64,000 nucleotides of DNA, from assembly GCF_030209575.1 (NCBI RefSeq), contig NZ_JARVRS010000001.1, positions 2,542,001-2,606,000 on the forward strand, in the 5' to 3' direction. Positions 45,198 to 54,415 of this stretch are shown piece by piece (the stretch's first letter is position 1; the number at the start of each line of letters is the position of its first letter). The stretch comes from Leifsonia sp. fls2-241-R2A-40a. Lineage in GTDB: Bacteria; Actinomycetota; Actinomycetes; Actinomycetales; Microbacteriaceae. The translations under genes were made by a program, and so were the position numbers. The notes under the pieces are model-generated. The model was not told where the DNA came from. It saw only the letters and a program-made list of their open reading frames with translations, and did not search any database.

Positions 45198-46790
45198 TTA
45201 GAGCGACGAGAGCAGCCGGGATCCGTCGGGCACTCCGAGACCGGTGCACGCATCCCACCCGGCGGTGGCGCGGTACGCCCCGTTGTCCCCGGTGGTGATG
45301 TCGCGGAACCCGTCAGCGACCGTGCCGGCCGGAACGGAGTCGTAGAGCTTCGGCTGCGCGAGCCCCAACGGGCGACCCGTCGACTGGACGAGCCGCGCCA
45401 CCAGCGCCGCCCAGAGCGGTGCGACCGCGCTGGTGCCGCCGATGACGGTGTCCTGCCCGTCCACGCGGATGCGGTAGCCGGTCTGTGGGTCGGCGACCGC
45501 CGACACGTCCGGCACCCCGCGTCCGCCCGGACCATTGCTCGCGCCGCCCGCGTCCGTTCCGCCTGCGCCCGACGGGACGCCGACCCCGGCCTGCCACGAC
45601 GGGAGGGGGAACACGGCGCTGACTCCGCCGCCGGTCGCTCCGCCACCCGTCCCGTTGTTCCAGACCGTCTCCGACTGCACGGCGCCGGTCGAGGTGTCCG
45701 CTTCGAGCCGCGTGCCGCCGCACGCGAGTGCGTGCGGGGAGGATGCGGGGAAGTCGACGTGCGGACGTCCGTCGCCGACCCGGTCACTGCTCCCGTCGTC
45801 ACCGGCCGCCGCGGTCGTGGTGACGCCGAGAGCTGCAGCATCCTGCAGGGCCTGGTCGAACGCGGTGCGCGCCTGGGCGGTCCACTGGTCCTCCGACTGG
45901 CCCCAGCTGATGCTGATCGCGGCTGGCGTCGGGTCGGCGTGCGCGGCCGTGCTCACCGCATCCAGGAACCCGGCGTCGGTGTTGGGTGCGAAGTACACGA
46001 CGATCTCCGCCTTCGGGGCCAGCGCGCCTGCCACCTCGATGTCGAGCATCACCTCGCCGTCGGCGCCGTTCGGGTTGCCTTCCGGAGCGTTGGATCCGCC
46101 GTCGACGCCGACCGCCCGCACGCTGGGGGTCGGGATGCCGAGGCCGGCGAAGTAGGTGTCGAGGTCGGACTGAACGTAGCCGCCGCCGAGTTCGATGATC
46201 GCGATCGTCTGCCCGCCGCCGTCCGTCCCCTCCGGGAAGGAGTACACCGTCCCGAGCTGCGGAGGCGTGTAGCTCGTGTTGACGGCTGCGGCCGGGACGT
46301 AACGGAACTGCGCTCGCGCCTGCGGCCGGTCGTCGAGCCCGAGCACTGCGGTGACGACGCCGGACAATGCGGCCGGGATGCTCAGGCCGCCGGTGCGCTG
46401 CCGGTAGGTCGGCGCGTCGTCGCCCGCGTCCTCCGGGGTGGACGTCGCCAGGTCGGTGCCGAACACCCGGGCCACGGTCTGGACCGGGCCGGAGACGCGC
46501 ACCCGGCGGGCGCCCGCATCCACTTCGTCGATGGTCAGGCCTGCATTTTCGAGGGTGGTGCGGACGAGTTCGAGGTCGTCCGGCGACGCTCCGTAGCGCT
46601 CGGCCAGCTCGTCGCGGGTGAGGGGCTGCGTGAACGCGCTCTCGGGCAGCTCGGCCCGGCGACGCAGCACGAGCGTGGCCTCCACCCGAGAGTCGCGCGC
46701 GAGGCCGCCGTGCGACTGGAAGCCGGGCCGGTCGGGGCGTTCGCTGCCGGGCAGGGGGACGAGGTCGAGGGGCTGTTCCGGATCGGTCAT
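45198..46790 (-). CDS. S53 family peptidase (sedolisin/kumamolisin-like)
   Basis: A 530-residue serine-carboxyl peptidase. The N-terminal pro-domain spans about 25-165 (LTRDELAERYGASPDDLELVRTTL). The catalytic domain has E246-x3-D250 (GEVMLDIE), ISISWGQSEDQW, and the nucleophile S454 in IGGTSAVAPLW. The C-terminal calcium site is represented by GWDACTGLGVPDG. Members are acid-active endopeptidases, usually secreted, but no signal peptide is seen at this or any in-frame upstream start. ATG 46790 is the best start. It is codirectional with the cell-wall-binding gene. Confidence 0.9.
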   Translation of the reverse strand: MTDPEQPLDLVPLPGSERPDRPGFQSHGGLARDSRVEATLVLRRRAELPESAFTQPLTRDELAERYGASPDDLELVRTTLENAGLTIDEVDAGARRVRVSGPVQTVARVFGTDLATSTPEDAGDDAPTYRQRTGGLSIPAALSGVVTAVLGLDDRPQARAQFRYVPAAAVNTSYTPPQLGTVYSFPEGTDGGGQTIAIIELGGGYVQSDLDTYFAGLGIPTPSVRAVGVDGGSNAPEGNPNGADGEVMLDIEVAGALAPKAEIVVYFAPNTDAGFLDAVSTAAHADPTPAAISISWGQSEDQWTAQARTAFDQALQDAAALGVTTTAAAGDDGSSDRVGDGRPHVDFPASSPHALACGGTRLEADTSTGAVQSETVWNNGTGGGATGGGVSAVFPLPSWQAGVGVPSGAGGTDAGGASNGPGGRGVPDVSAVADPQTGYRIRVDGQDTVIGGTSAVAPLWAALVARLVQSTGRPLGLAQPKLYDSVPAGTVADGFRDITTGDNGAYRATAGWDACTGLGVPDGSRLLSSL

Positions 46791-46847
46791 ACCCCTCGGT
46801 CTACCACCGCCCTCCGACACCGAACAGCGGGAACGCCATGAGGGAGC

Positions 46848-48461
46848 TCACACCCAGCTGGGCAGCCACATGTGGATCTGCCAGAACCAGAACGGCACCT
46901 GCTGCCCGGTCCAGATCGGCCAGAAGAAGATGCTGACCAGGGTGCAGGCGACCAGGAACGCGCCCGTCCAGACGATCCCTCTGCGGCGGCGCGGTTCTGG
47001 GTCGGTGCGCCGGCCGAGCACCATCCCGATGACCGCCACGAGCGCCAGGATCAGGTACGGCTCGAACGCGATCGCGTAGAAGGTGAAGATCGTCCGGCCC
47101 ATGTACAGCCACCACGGCAGGTACCCGGCGGCGAGGCCGGTGAGGATGAGCCCGAGCCGCCAGTCGCGGTAGCGGACCAGCAGGTACACGACGAACAGCA
47201 GCGCCGCCGTCCCGGCCCACCAGATCAGCGGGTTGCCCAGCGACGTGATCGCCGCGGAGCACGCGTTCGCCGTGCAGCCGTGCTGCCCCTGCGTCGTGCC
47301 GACGTAGTACATGCTGGTCGGACGCAGCATCAGCGTCCATGTCAGCGGGTTCGACTGGTAGGGATGCGGCGTGTGCAGGTTGATGCTGTAGTTGTACATC
47401 TCCGTCTGGTAGTGCCAGAGGTTCTGCACCCACAGGGGAACCCAGCCGAGCGCACCCGACCACTGCGTGTGCACGGATTCGGCCCAGTGCCGGTAGTAGC
47501 CGTTGCTGCTGAAGATCCATCCGGCCCAGGTCGCGACGTACGCGACGAAGGCGATCGGCACCATCAGCACGAAGGTCGCCGGCGCCTGCTTAAGCAGGGC
47601 GCCGCTGACATAGAACGGCAGCTTCTCGCGGCGGCGGGCCACCGCATCCACGATCACCGTGTAGACGGCGAAGAAGGCGAGGAAGTAGAAGCCCGTCCAC
47701 TTCACGCCCGCGCAGAGCCCGCACAGCAGCCCGGCGGCGACGAGCCACGGGCGCCACCAGAGGGCCGGTCCCCAGGCCGGATCCTGGCCGGAGGACCGCG
47801 CGGCGGCCACCTTCGCCGCAAGCCGGTCCGCGGCCCAGCGGCGGTCGAGCAGGATGCAGCCGAACGCCAGCAGCGCGAAGAACATCACGAAGTTGTCCAG
47901 CAGCGCGACTCGGCTCATCACGATGGCGTGACCGTCGATGGCGAACAGGAAGCCGGCGATCGTGGCGAGCATCGTGGAGCGGAACAGGGTGCGCGCGATC
48001 AGGAACACCAGCAGGACCGCGATCGTGCCGGCGATCGCGGTGGACACGCGCCACCCGAACGAGTTGCCGGGCCCGGTGGCGGCCATCCCGAGTCCGATCA
48101 GCCACTTGCCGAGCGGCGGATGCGCGACGAACGACGGATCCGACTCGAAGATCCCGGTCTGGCCGGCGGCGAAGCGCGGGTCGGCCTTGTCGGGCCAGCT
48201 GCCCTCGTAACCGAGGTTCCACAGGCTCCAGGAGTCCTTCACGTAGAAGGTCTCGTCGAAGACGAGCGAGTGCGGAGCGCCGAGGTTCCAGAGCCGCAGC
48301 ACCGCTGCGATCAGCGTCACCGCGATCGGCGCGCCCCAGAACCAGACCCGCATCCGCGTGGGCGTCCCCAGGACGCGCGCCCACCAGTCGTCCAGGCGGG
48401 TGCCCGTGCGTACTGCGGCGAGGTGCGCGGCCGGAGCATCGGTCGCGGGAGCGGAAGTCAC
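46848..48461 (-). CDS. pmt: Dolichyl-phosphate-mannose--protein mannosyltransferase
   Basis: A 537-residue multi-span glycosyltransferase of family GT39. The first extracellular loop carries the Asp-Glu catalytic pair (LVFDETFYVKDSW), and GKWLIGLGMA marks the Pmt family. About 11 membrane helices and the conserved YHTHPYxSxP-like segment (NLHTPHPYQSNPLTW) follow. It transfers mannose from polyprenyl phosphate to Ser/Thr of exported proteins. In mycobacteria the pmt homolog (Rv1002c) is divergent from rsmI (Rv1003), the same order as here. The start is GTG 48461. Confidence 0.93.
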   Translation of the reverse strand: MTSAPATDAPAAHLAAVRTGTRLDDWWARVLGTPTRMRVWFWGAPIAVTLIAAVLRLWNLGAPHSLVFDETFYVKDSWSLWNLGYEGSWPDKADPRFAAGQTGIFESDPSFVAHPPLGKWLIGLGMAATGPGNSFGWRVSTAIAGTIAVLLVFLIARTLFRSTMLATIAGFLFAIDGHAIVMSRVALLDNFVMFFALLAFGCILLDRRWAADRLAAKVAAARSSGQDPAWGPALWWRPWLVAAGLLCGLCAGVKWTGFYFLAFFAVYTVIVDAVARRREKLPFYVSGALLKQAPATFVLMVPIAFVAYVATWAGWIFSSNGYYRHWAESVHTQWSGALGWVPLWVQNLWHYQTEMYNYSINLHTPHPYQSNPLTWTLMLRPTSMYYVGTTQGQHGCTANACSAAITSLGNPLIWWAGTAALLFVVYLLVRYRDWRLGLILTGLAAGYLPWWLYMGRTIFTFYAIAFEPYLILALVAVIGMVLGRRTDPEPRRRRGIVWTGAFLVACTLVSIFFWPIWTGQQVPFWFWQIHMWLPSWV

Positions 48462-48518
48462 CCAGCCATGCTAGAGGCGCAGGCTTGGCGTCGCCTTCCG
48501 GCTGACAGACTAGAGACC

Positions 48519-49337
48519 ATGATCATCCTGGCCGCGACCCCGATCGGCAACCTCGGCGACGCATCCAGGCGGCTGGTGGAGGTGCTCGGCTCGGCGACGG
48601 TGGTCGCCGCGGAGGACACCCGCGTCGCACAGCGGCTCCTGGCGGGCCTGGGGGTGGAGAACCGGCCGCGGCTGATCGCGCTGCACGATCACAACGAGCG
48701 CGACCGCGCGGGCGAGCTGGTGGAGCTGGCACGCGATCAGGATGTGGTGGTGCTGTCCGACGCCGGGATGCCGACGGTGTCCGACCCCGGTTTCCACCTC
48801 GTCGAGGCCGCGGCCGCCGCGGGTGTCGGGGTGACCGCACTGCCCGGACCGTCGGCGGTGCTCACGGCGCTCGCCGTGTCCGGGCTCCCGACCGACCGCT
48901 TCACATTCGAGGGCTTCCTCCCGCGCAAGCAGGGGGAGCGCCAGTCGGCGCTGCGCGCGCTCGCCGCCGAGCCGCGCACCATGGTGTTCTTCGAGTCGCC
49001 GAACCGGCTCGCCGCCTCCCTCGCCGACATCGCGACGGTGCTGGGGGAGGACCGGCGTGCGGTCGTCGCACGCGAGCTGACGAAGCTGTTCGAGGAGGTG
49101 CGCCGCGGCACCGCAGCGGAGCTCGCGGCCTGGGCGGCCGACGGCGTGCGCGGCGAGATCGTCATCGTCGTCGCGGGGGCGCCTGCGCGGGCCGCCGACC
49201 CCGAGACCGCGCTCGAGCAGGTGCTCGCGCTCGTCGCCGCAGGCACGCGGCTCAAGGATGCGGCGGCGGAGGTCGCCGAGGCAACGGGCCTGGGCAAGCG
49301 CGACCTCTACCAGGCGGCGCTGGGCCGCCGCGGCTGA
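48519..49337 (+). CDS. rsmI: 16S rRNA (cytidine1402-2'-O)-methyltransferase
   Basis: A 272-residue tetrapyrrole-methylase-fold enzyme that 2'-O-methylates C1402 of 16S rRNA using SAM. The N-terminus MIILAATPIGNLGDAS, VAAEDTRVAQRLL, LSDAGMPTVSDPGF and LPGPSAVLTALAVSGLPTDRF segments identify RsmI clearly. Length agrees with the family. The upstream frame is longer only through the divergent pmt gene; ATG 48519 has a weak GAGA before it. It begins the conserved rsmI-metG-tatD-rsmA-ispE block. Confidence 0.95.
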   Translation: MIILAATPIGNLGDASRRLVEVLGSATVVAAEDTRVAQRLLAGLGVENRPRLIALHDHNERDRAGELVELARDQDVVVLSDAGMPTVSDPGFHLVEAAAAAGVGVTALPGPSAVLTALAVSGLPTDRFTFEGFLPRKQGERQSALRALAAEPRTMVFFESPNRLAASLADIATVLGEDRRAVVARELTKLFEEVRRGTAAELAAWAADGVRGEIVIVVAGAPARAADPETALEQVLALVAAGTRLKDAAAEVAEATGLGKRDLYQAALGRRG

Positions 49338-49420
49338 CCCCGGGCGGCGCTCCGGCAGCGTTCTCCACAGGCGGAGTAACACACCGATTCCCGCGGCCGC
49401 TCGCCCGTAGGATGGTCAGC

Positions 49421-51010
49421 ATGTCCGATGGCTCTTCCTTCTACATCACCACGCCGATCTTCTACGTGAATGATGTCCCGCACATCGGGCATGCCTACAC
49501 GGAGGTCGCGGCCGACGTCCTCGCCCGCTGGCACCGCCAGTCCGGCGACGACACCTGGCTGCTGACCGGCACCGACGAGCACGGTCAGAAGATCCTGCGT
49601 ACGGCGACCGCGAACGGCACGACGCCCAAGGCGTGGGCCGACAAGCTCGTCACCGAGGAGTGGCTGCCGCTGCTGAAGACGATCGACATCTCGAACGACG
49701 ACTTCATCCGCACCACCGACGAGCGCCACGAGCGCAACGTCCAGAAGTTCCTGCAGAAGCTGTACGACGACGGCTACATCTACGCCGGCGAGTACGAGGC
49801 GCTCTACTGCGTCGGCTGCGAGGAGTTCAAGCCGCAGAGCGAGATCGTCGACGGCACGGGCGAGTACGAGGGCCAGAAGGTCTGCGCCATCCACTCGAAG
49901 CCGCTCGAACTGCTCCAGGAGAAGAACTACTTCTTCCGCATGAGCCAGTTCGCCGACCGGCTGCTCGCCCTCTACGAGGAGCGGCCCGACTTCGTGCAGC
50001 CCGAGTCGGCGCGCAACGAGGTCGTCAGCTTCGTCCGCCAGGGCCTGAGCGACCTCTCCATCTCGCGATCGAGCTTCGACTGGGGCATCAAGGTGCCGTG
50101 GGACGAGTCCCACGTCGTCTACGTGTGGTTCGACGCGCTGCTCAACTACATCACCGCGGTCGGCTACGGGCAGGACGAGGAGGAGTTCGCACGCCGCTGG
50201 CCCGCCAACCATCTCGTCGGCAAAGACATCCTGCGCTTCCACGCGGTCATCTGGCCGGCCATGCTCATGGCCGCGGGCCTCGAGGTGCCGCACCGCGTGT
50301 TCGGCCACGGCTGGCTGCTCGTCGGCGGCGAGAAGATGTCCAAGTCGAAGCTGACGGGCATCGCCCCGACGCAGATCACCGACACCTTCGGCTCGGACGC
50401 GTTCCGGTACTACTTCATGCGCGCCATCAACTTCGGGCAGGACGGCTCGTTCAGCTGGGAGGACCTGGCGGCGCGCTACCAGGCCGAACTCGCCAACGGC
50501 TTCGGCAACCTCGCGTCTCGGGTCATCGCCATGCTCACGCGCTACTTCTCCGGTGTGGTCCCGCCGGCCGGTCCGTACGAGGAGGTCGACCTCCGCGTGC
50601 AGGAGGTCGTGTGCACCGCGGCGGCCGACGCCGACGCGGCGATCTCCCGGCTCGCCATCCACGATGCGATCGGCGCTGTCTGGCGGATCGTGGACGAGCT
50701 GAACGGGTACATCACCGAGCAGGAGCCGTGGACGCTGGCGAAGGACGACGCTCAGCGCGAGCGCCTGGGCACGGTGCTGTACACAGCGGCCGAGGGCCTG
50801 CGGTCGCTGGCCGTGCTGCTGTCGCCGGTCATCCCGGAGGCGACGGCCAAGCTCTGGGAGGCCCTGGGCGTCGAGGCCGAGCTCGGTGCGCTCACCGCTC
50901 AGCCGCTGCGGGCCGCGGGCGAGTGGGGCCAGCTCCCCGCCGGTACCGAGGTCAACGGACTGCAGGCGCTGTTCCCGCGAATCGATGCGGAGGCGGTCGC
51001 CGCGGTATGA
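49421..51010 (+). CDS. metG: Methionine--tRNA ligase
   Basis: A 529-residue class Ia synthetase charging initiator and elongator tRNA-Met. HIGH is at residues 21-24 (PHIGHAYTEV) and KMSKS at 305-309. A CxxC (YCVGCEEF) lies in the connective peptide, and the C-terminal anticodon-binding helical domain follows. ATG 49421 is preferred over ATG 49412 because of spacing from AGGATGG and the usual MSDGSSFYITTPIFYVN start. Its stop overlaps tatD by 4 bp (ATGA). Confidence 0.96.
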   Translation: MSDGSSFYITTPIFYVNDVPHIGHAYTEVAADVLARWHRQSGDDTWLLTGTDEHGQKILRTATANGTTPKAWADKLVTEEWLPLLKTIDISNDDFIRTTDERHERNVQKFLQKLYDDGYIYAGEYEALYCVGCEEFKPQSEIVDGTGEYEGQKVCAIHSKPLELLQEKNYFFRMSQFADRLLALYEERPDFVQPESARNEVVSFVRQGLSDLSISRSSFDWGIKVPWDESHVVYVWFDALLNYITAVGYGQDEEEFARRWPANHLVGKDILRFHAVIWPAMLMAAGLEVPHRVFGHGWLLVGGEKMSKSKLTGIAPTQITDTFGSDAFRYYFMRAINFGQDGSFSWEDLAARYQAELANGFGNLASRVIAMLTRYFSGVVPPAGPYEEVDLRVQEVVCTAAADADAAISRLAIHDAIGAVWRIVDELNGYITEQEPWTLAKDDAQRERLGTVLYTAAEGLRSLAVLLSPVIPEATAKLWEALGVEAELGALTAQPLRAAGEWGQLPAGTEVNGLQALFPRIDAEAVAAV

Positions 51011-51936
51011 CGGACCCGTCGTTCGTCCGGCAGCGGCACGTCACCGACGGTCGCGACCTGGCATACCCTCCGCTGCCCGAACCGCTCGTCGTGCCGGTGT
51101 ACGACAACCACACGCACCTCGAGATCGCCGACGGTGCGGAACCGCTCGACTACCGCGAGCAGCTCGACCGCGCCTCCAGCGTGGGGGTGCGCGGGGTCGT
51201 GCAGGTGGGCAACGACGTCGAGACGTCACGCTGGTCGGCGGAGATGGCGGCGATCGAGCCGCGGATGCTCGCGGCGGTCGCGCTCCACCCGAACGACGCT
51301 CCCGACTACGACGAGCGCGGCGAGCTGGATGACGCACTCGCTGTGATCGCCGAACTGGCCGGGCGCCCGCGCGTCCGCGCGGTGGGCGAGACCGGGCTCG
51401 ACTTCTTCCGCACCGAGGAGGGGCCGCGCCGGGATGCGCAGTTCCGCTCGTTCGAGGCGCACATCGAGATCGCCAAGCAGAACGGCATCGCGCTGCAGAT
51501 CCACGACCGGGATGCCCACGCGGCCGTCGTGGCGACGCTGAAGCGGGTCGGCGCTCCCGAGCGGACCGTCTTCCACTGCTTCTCCGGCGACGTCGAGCTC
51601 GCACGGATCTGCGCCGACAACGGCTGGTACATGTCGTTCGCGGGCAACGTGACGTTCAAGAACGCGCCGAAGCTGCGCGAAGCACTCGCCGCGGCTCCTC
51701 GCCATCTGGTCATGGTGGAGACGGACGCGCCGTTCCTCACGCCGATGCCGTTCCGCGGCCGGCCGAATGCGCCGTACCTGATCCCGCACACGCTTCGCGC
51801 GATGGCCGAGGTGATGGGAACCGACGCCTCGACGCTCGCCGCCCAGATCAACTCCAACACCGAGCTCGTGTACGGCCGCTGGGACAGCGAGCCCGTCGGG
51901 CCGCCGCCCACCCGACCCATCGGGATCATCGCGTGA
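51007..51936 (+). CDS. tatD: TatD-family metal-dependent hydrolase/DNase
   Basis: A 309-residue TIM-barrel hydrolase. The metal ligands include NHTH near residue 38, the E in [21 protein letters not shown] and ETDAPFL. TatD proteins are 3'-5' exonucleases or deoxyribonucleases acting in the cytoplasm. The first 30 residues are an extension before the barrel, frequent in actinobacteria. Coupled to metG (4-bp overlap) and to rsmA (GTGA overlap). Confidence 0.94.
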   Translation: MTDPSFVRQRHVTDGRDLAYPPLPEPLVVPVYDNHTHLEIADGAEPLDYREQLDRASSVGVRGVVQVGNDVETSRWSAEMAAIEPRMLAAVALHPNDAPDYDERGELDDALAVIAELAGRPRVRAVGETGLDFFRTEEGPRRDAQFRSFEAHIEIAKQNGIALQIHDRDAHAAVVATLKRVGAPERTVFHCFSGDVELARICADNGWYMSFAGNVTFKNAPKLREALAAAPRHLVMVETDAPFLTPMPFRGRPNAPYLIPHTLRAMAEVMGTDASTLAAQINSNTELVYGRWDSEPVGPPPTRPIGIIA

Positions 51937-52784
51937 GCGAGGTCCGCCTGCTCGGGCCTGCCGAGATCCGCGACCTGGCGGAGCTGCTCGACGTCACCCC
52001 GACGAAGAAGCTCGGCCAGAACTTCGTGATCGACGCCAACACGGTGCGACGGATCGTCCGGGTCGCCGAGGTTCAGGCGGGCGACACGGTGGTGGAGATC
52101 GGCCCGGGCCTCGGATCGCTGACCCTGGGTCTCCTGGAGGCCGGAGCCGACGTCATCGCCGTCGAGATCGACGGGCGGCTCGCCGCGCAGCTGCCGACGA
52201 CCGTGGAGCAGCTGGCGCCGGACGCGGCCGCGCACCTCACCGTGGTTCATCGTGACGCGCTCGCGGTCACCGAGCTGCCCGCGGACCCGGTGCGCCTGGT
52301 CGCGAACCTCCCGTACAACATCTCCGTCCCCGTGCTGCTGCATTTCCTGGAGCGCTTCCCGAGCCTGCGCTCGGGGGTCGTCATGGTGCAGGCCGAGGTC
52401 GGCCACCGTATCGCCGCGCGGCCCGGGTCGAAGGTGTACGGCTCTCCGAGCGTCAAGGCGGCCTGGTACGGTGCGTGGCGCACGGCGGGCGCGGTGAGCC
52501 GGCAGGTCTTCTGGCCGGTCCCGAACGTCGACTCGGTGCTCGTCGGGTTCGAACGCCACGACGAGCCGACCGGTAGCGAGGAGCTGCGGCTGCGCACGTT
52601 CGCCCTGGTGGATGCGGCGTTCCAGCAGCGCCGGAAGACCCTGCGTCAGGCCCTCGCGCCGGTCTTCGGCGACCCGGCGTCCGCCGAGGCCGCGCTGCGC
52701 GCTGCGGGTCTGGATCCGTCGCTCCGCGGCGAGCAGCTGTCCCTCGCCGACTTCGCGCGCCTGGCGGAGGTCCCGGCCGCCTGA
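51933..52784 (+). CDS. rsmA: 16S rRNA (adenine1518/1519-N6)-dimethyltransferase
   Basis: A 283-residue KsgA homolog. It dimethylates A1518/A1519 near the 3' end of 16S rRNA and so controls late 30S maturation. The start region [20 protein letters not shown] motif [12 protein letters not shown] and motif [13 protein letters not shown] are diagnostic. The start is GTG 51933, overlapping tatD. Unlike in Mycobacterium, no rpf gene lies between tatD and rsmA. Confidence 0.96.
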   Translation: MSEVRLLGPAEIRDLAELLDVTPTKKLGQNFVIDANTVRRIVRVAEVQAGDTVVEIGPGLGSLTLGLLEAGADVIAVEIDGRLAAQLPTTVEQLAPDAAAHLTVVHRDALAVTELPADPVRLVANLPYNISVPVLLHFLERFPSLRSGVVMVQAEVGHRIAARPGSKVYGSPSVKAAWYGAWRTAGAVSRQVFWPVPNVDSVLVGFERHDEPTGSEELRLRTFALVDAAFQQRRKTLRQALAPVFGDPASAEAALRAAGLDPSLRGEQLSLADFARLAEVPAA

Positions 52785-52937
52785 GCCCGGGGTGGCCGGC
52801 CGTCGGCCGCTCTCGCCCGTCGTTTGTGTGACGACTCCGGGCTTCACGCACGCCCGGCGGCCCGGCGCGGTTCGCGCAGGGAGCGTACGCCCAGGTGTCG
52901 CCCAGCAGCGAGCATCCGGGGTGTGTAGGTTGGACTC

Positions 52938-53873
52938 ATGGTGGACGGGTGGGACGTCGATGGCGTGCATGTGCGGGCGCCGGGCAAGATCAACGTCTTC
53001 ATGCGCGTGGGCGCCGTCATGGAGGACGGTTACCACGATGTCGCGACCGCGTATCAAGCGGTCTCCCTGTACGAGGATGTCCGCGCGTACCGTGCCGACG
53101 ACTTCTCGGTGAGCTTCGGCGGCAGCATCGACACGAGCGGCCTCCCGCTCGACGAGTCCAACCTCGCCATCAAGGCCGCGCGCCTTCTTGCCAAGCGCAC
53201 CGGTTTCGCCGGTGGCGTCCGGCTCGAGATCGACAAGCATGTCCCGGTCGCCGGCGGCATGGGCGGGGGATCCGCGGATGCTGCGGCGACCCTCGTGGCG
53301 TGCGACGCCCTCTGGGGGACCGACATCGGCCGGGAGGAGCTGCTCGCGCTCGCCGCCCGTTTGGGCGCGGACGTCCCGTTCGCACTGGTCGGCGGCACCG
53401 CCATCGGGACGGGCAGGGGCGACCGCCTGAGCCCGGCTCTGGCGACCGGCCAGTTCCATTGGATTCTGGCCCTCCCCGAGGGGGAGCTGAACACCCCGCG
53501 CGTCTACAGCGAGCTCGACCGGCACCGGGAGCGTCACGCGGCCGACATCGCGCCGGCCCAGTTGACCCCGACCGTCGATTCCGCGGTGCTGCAGGCGCTG
53601 CGGGCGGGCGATCCCGCGATGCTCGCGGAGGCGCTGACCAACGACCTGCAGGCACCGGCCATCCACCTCGTCCCCGAGATCGCCGACGTGATCGAGCTGG
53701 GCGAGACGAACGGTGCGCTCGCGGGCATCGTCTCCGGCTCCGGCCCGACCGTGGCGTTCCTCGCCGCCGACCTCGACTCGGCGATCGACCTCCAGATCGC
53801 GTTGAGCGCAGCGCGCGTCACCGCTGTCCGGGCGACCGGGCCCGTGCACGGCGCCCGCATCCTGGGCGACTGA
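52938..53873 (+). CDS. ispE: 4-(cytidine 5'-diphospho)-2-C-methyl-D-erythritol kinase
   Basis: A 311-residue GHMP kinase of the non-mevalonate isoprenoid pathway; it phosphorylates CDP-ME at the 2-OH. The N-terminal [12 protein letters not shown], the ATP loop [15 protein letters not shown] (about 103-117) and the C-terminal [10 protein letters not shown] motif are all present. ATG 52938 has a weak upstream ribosome binding site. It is separated from rsmA by 153 bp and is the last gene of the block. The next gene on this strand is not until 61536. Confidence 0.95.
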   Translation: MVDGWDVDGVHVRAPGKINVFMRVGAVMEDGYHDVATAYQAVSLYEDVRAYRADDFSVSFGGSIDTSGLPLDESNLAIKAARLLAKRTGFAGGVRLEIDKHVPVAGGMGGGSADAAATLVACDALWGTDIGREELLALAARLGADVPFALVGGTAIGTGRGDRLSPALATGQFHWILALPEGELNTPRVYSELDRHRERHAADIAPAQLTPTVDSAVLQALRAGDPAMLAEALTNDLQAPAIHLVPEIADVIELGETNGALAGIVSGSGPTVAFLAADLDSAIDLQIALSAARVTAVRATGPVHGARILGD

Positions 53874-53878
53874 CCGGC

Positions 53879-54415
53879 TCACGGGACGAGCCCGTCCCCG
53901 ATGCGGCGCTCCGCAGCGGTCTGCACGCAGCGGCTGGCACCGCTGAACGTCGCCACGGCGTCGTTCACCGTGAAGCTCACGAGGAAACCGTCGGGGTCCG
54001 TCCCCGTGAGGTACGCGGGGAACGAGACGACCTTGGTCGGTCGCGAATATCCCAGCTCGTCGACGACCTTCGTCGCGTAGCCGAGCGCCAGCCATGCTGC
54101 GGCCACCCGATCGGCGACGGTGGCGGGTGGATCGGTGACGCCCCGGGATTGCGTGCTGACCGAGAGCGACTCCCGCTCGACCGTGCCGAATCGACCGCGG
54201 CAGAGCGTCCATTCGCGTTCTTCCACCGTCCAGGTGCTGCCCATCGCCTGACGCGCCGCGTCGGACAGCCGGTCGACCTCCGCCCGCACCTGCTCATGGA
54301 GTCTCACGTTCGCGGCGCCCGGGACGGGCGCCCGGTCGAGGTTCTCGACGCATCCGAGCAGCAGAAGCGGCACGAGGACGATTCCGGCCGTCCCCGCTCG
54401 CCTTCCGCCGCGCAT
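53879..54415 (-). CDS. Predicted lipoprotein, 178 residues
   Basis: The N-terminus is a lipoprotein signal peptide: a short basic head (RGGRR), a hydrophobic core (IVLVPLLLL) and lipobox LLGC at about residues 19-22. The mature part is polar with strands and helices (TWTVEEREWTLCRGRFG, TKVVSFPAYLTGTDPDG) and two further cysteines (C73 region and C162 region) that could form a disulfide. No family is recognised. The start (54415) overlaps the hydrolase stop by one base. It is the last gene of the WXG-like/DUF1023 operon, so it may anchor or assist the hydrolase outside. Confidence 0.8.
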   Translation of the reverse strand: MRGGRRAGTAGIVLVPLLLLGCVENLDRAPVPGAANVRLHEQVRAEVDRLSDAARQAMGSTWTVEEREWTLCRGRFGTVERESLSVSTQSRGVTDPPATVADRVAAAWLALGYATKVVDELGYSRPTKVVSFPAYLTGTDPDGFLVSFTVNDAVATFSGASRCVQTAAERRIGDGLVP

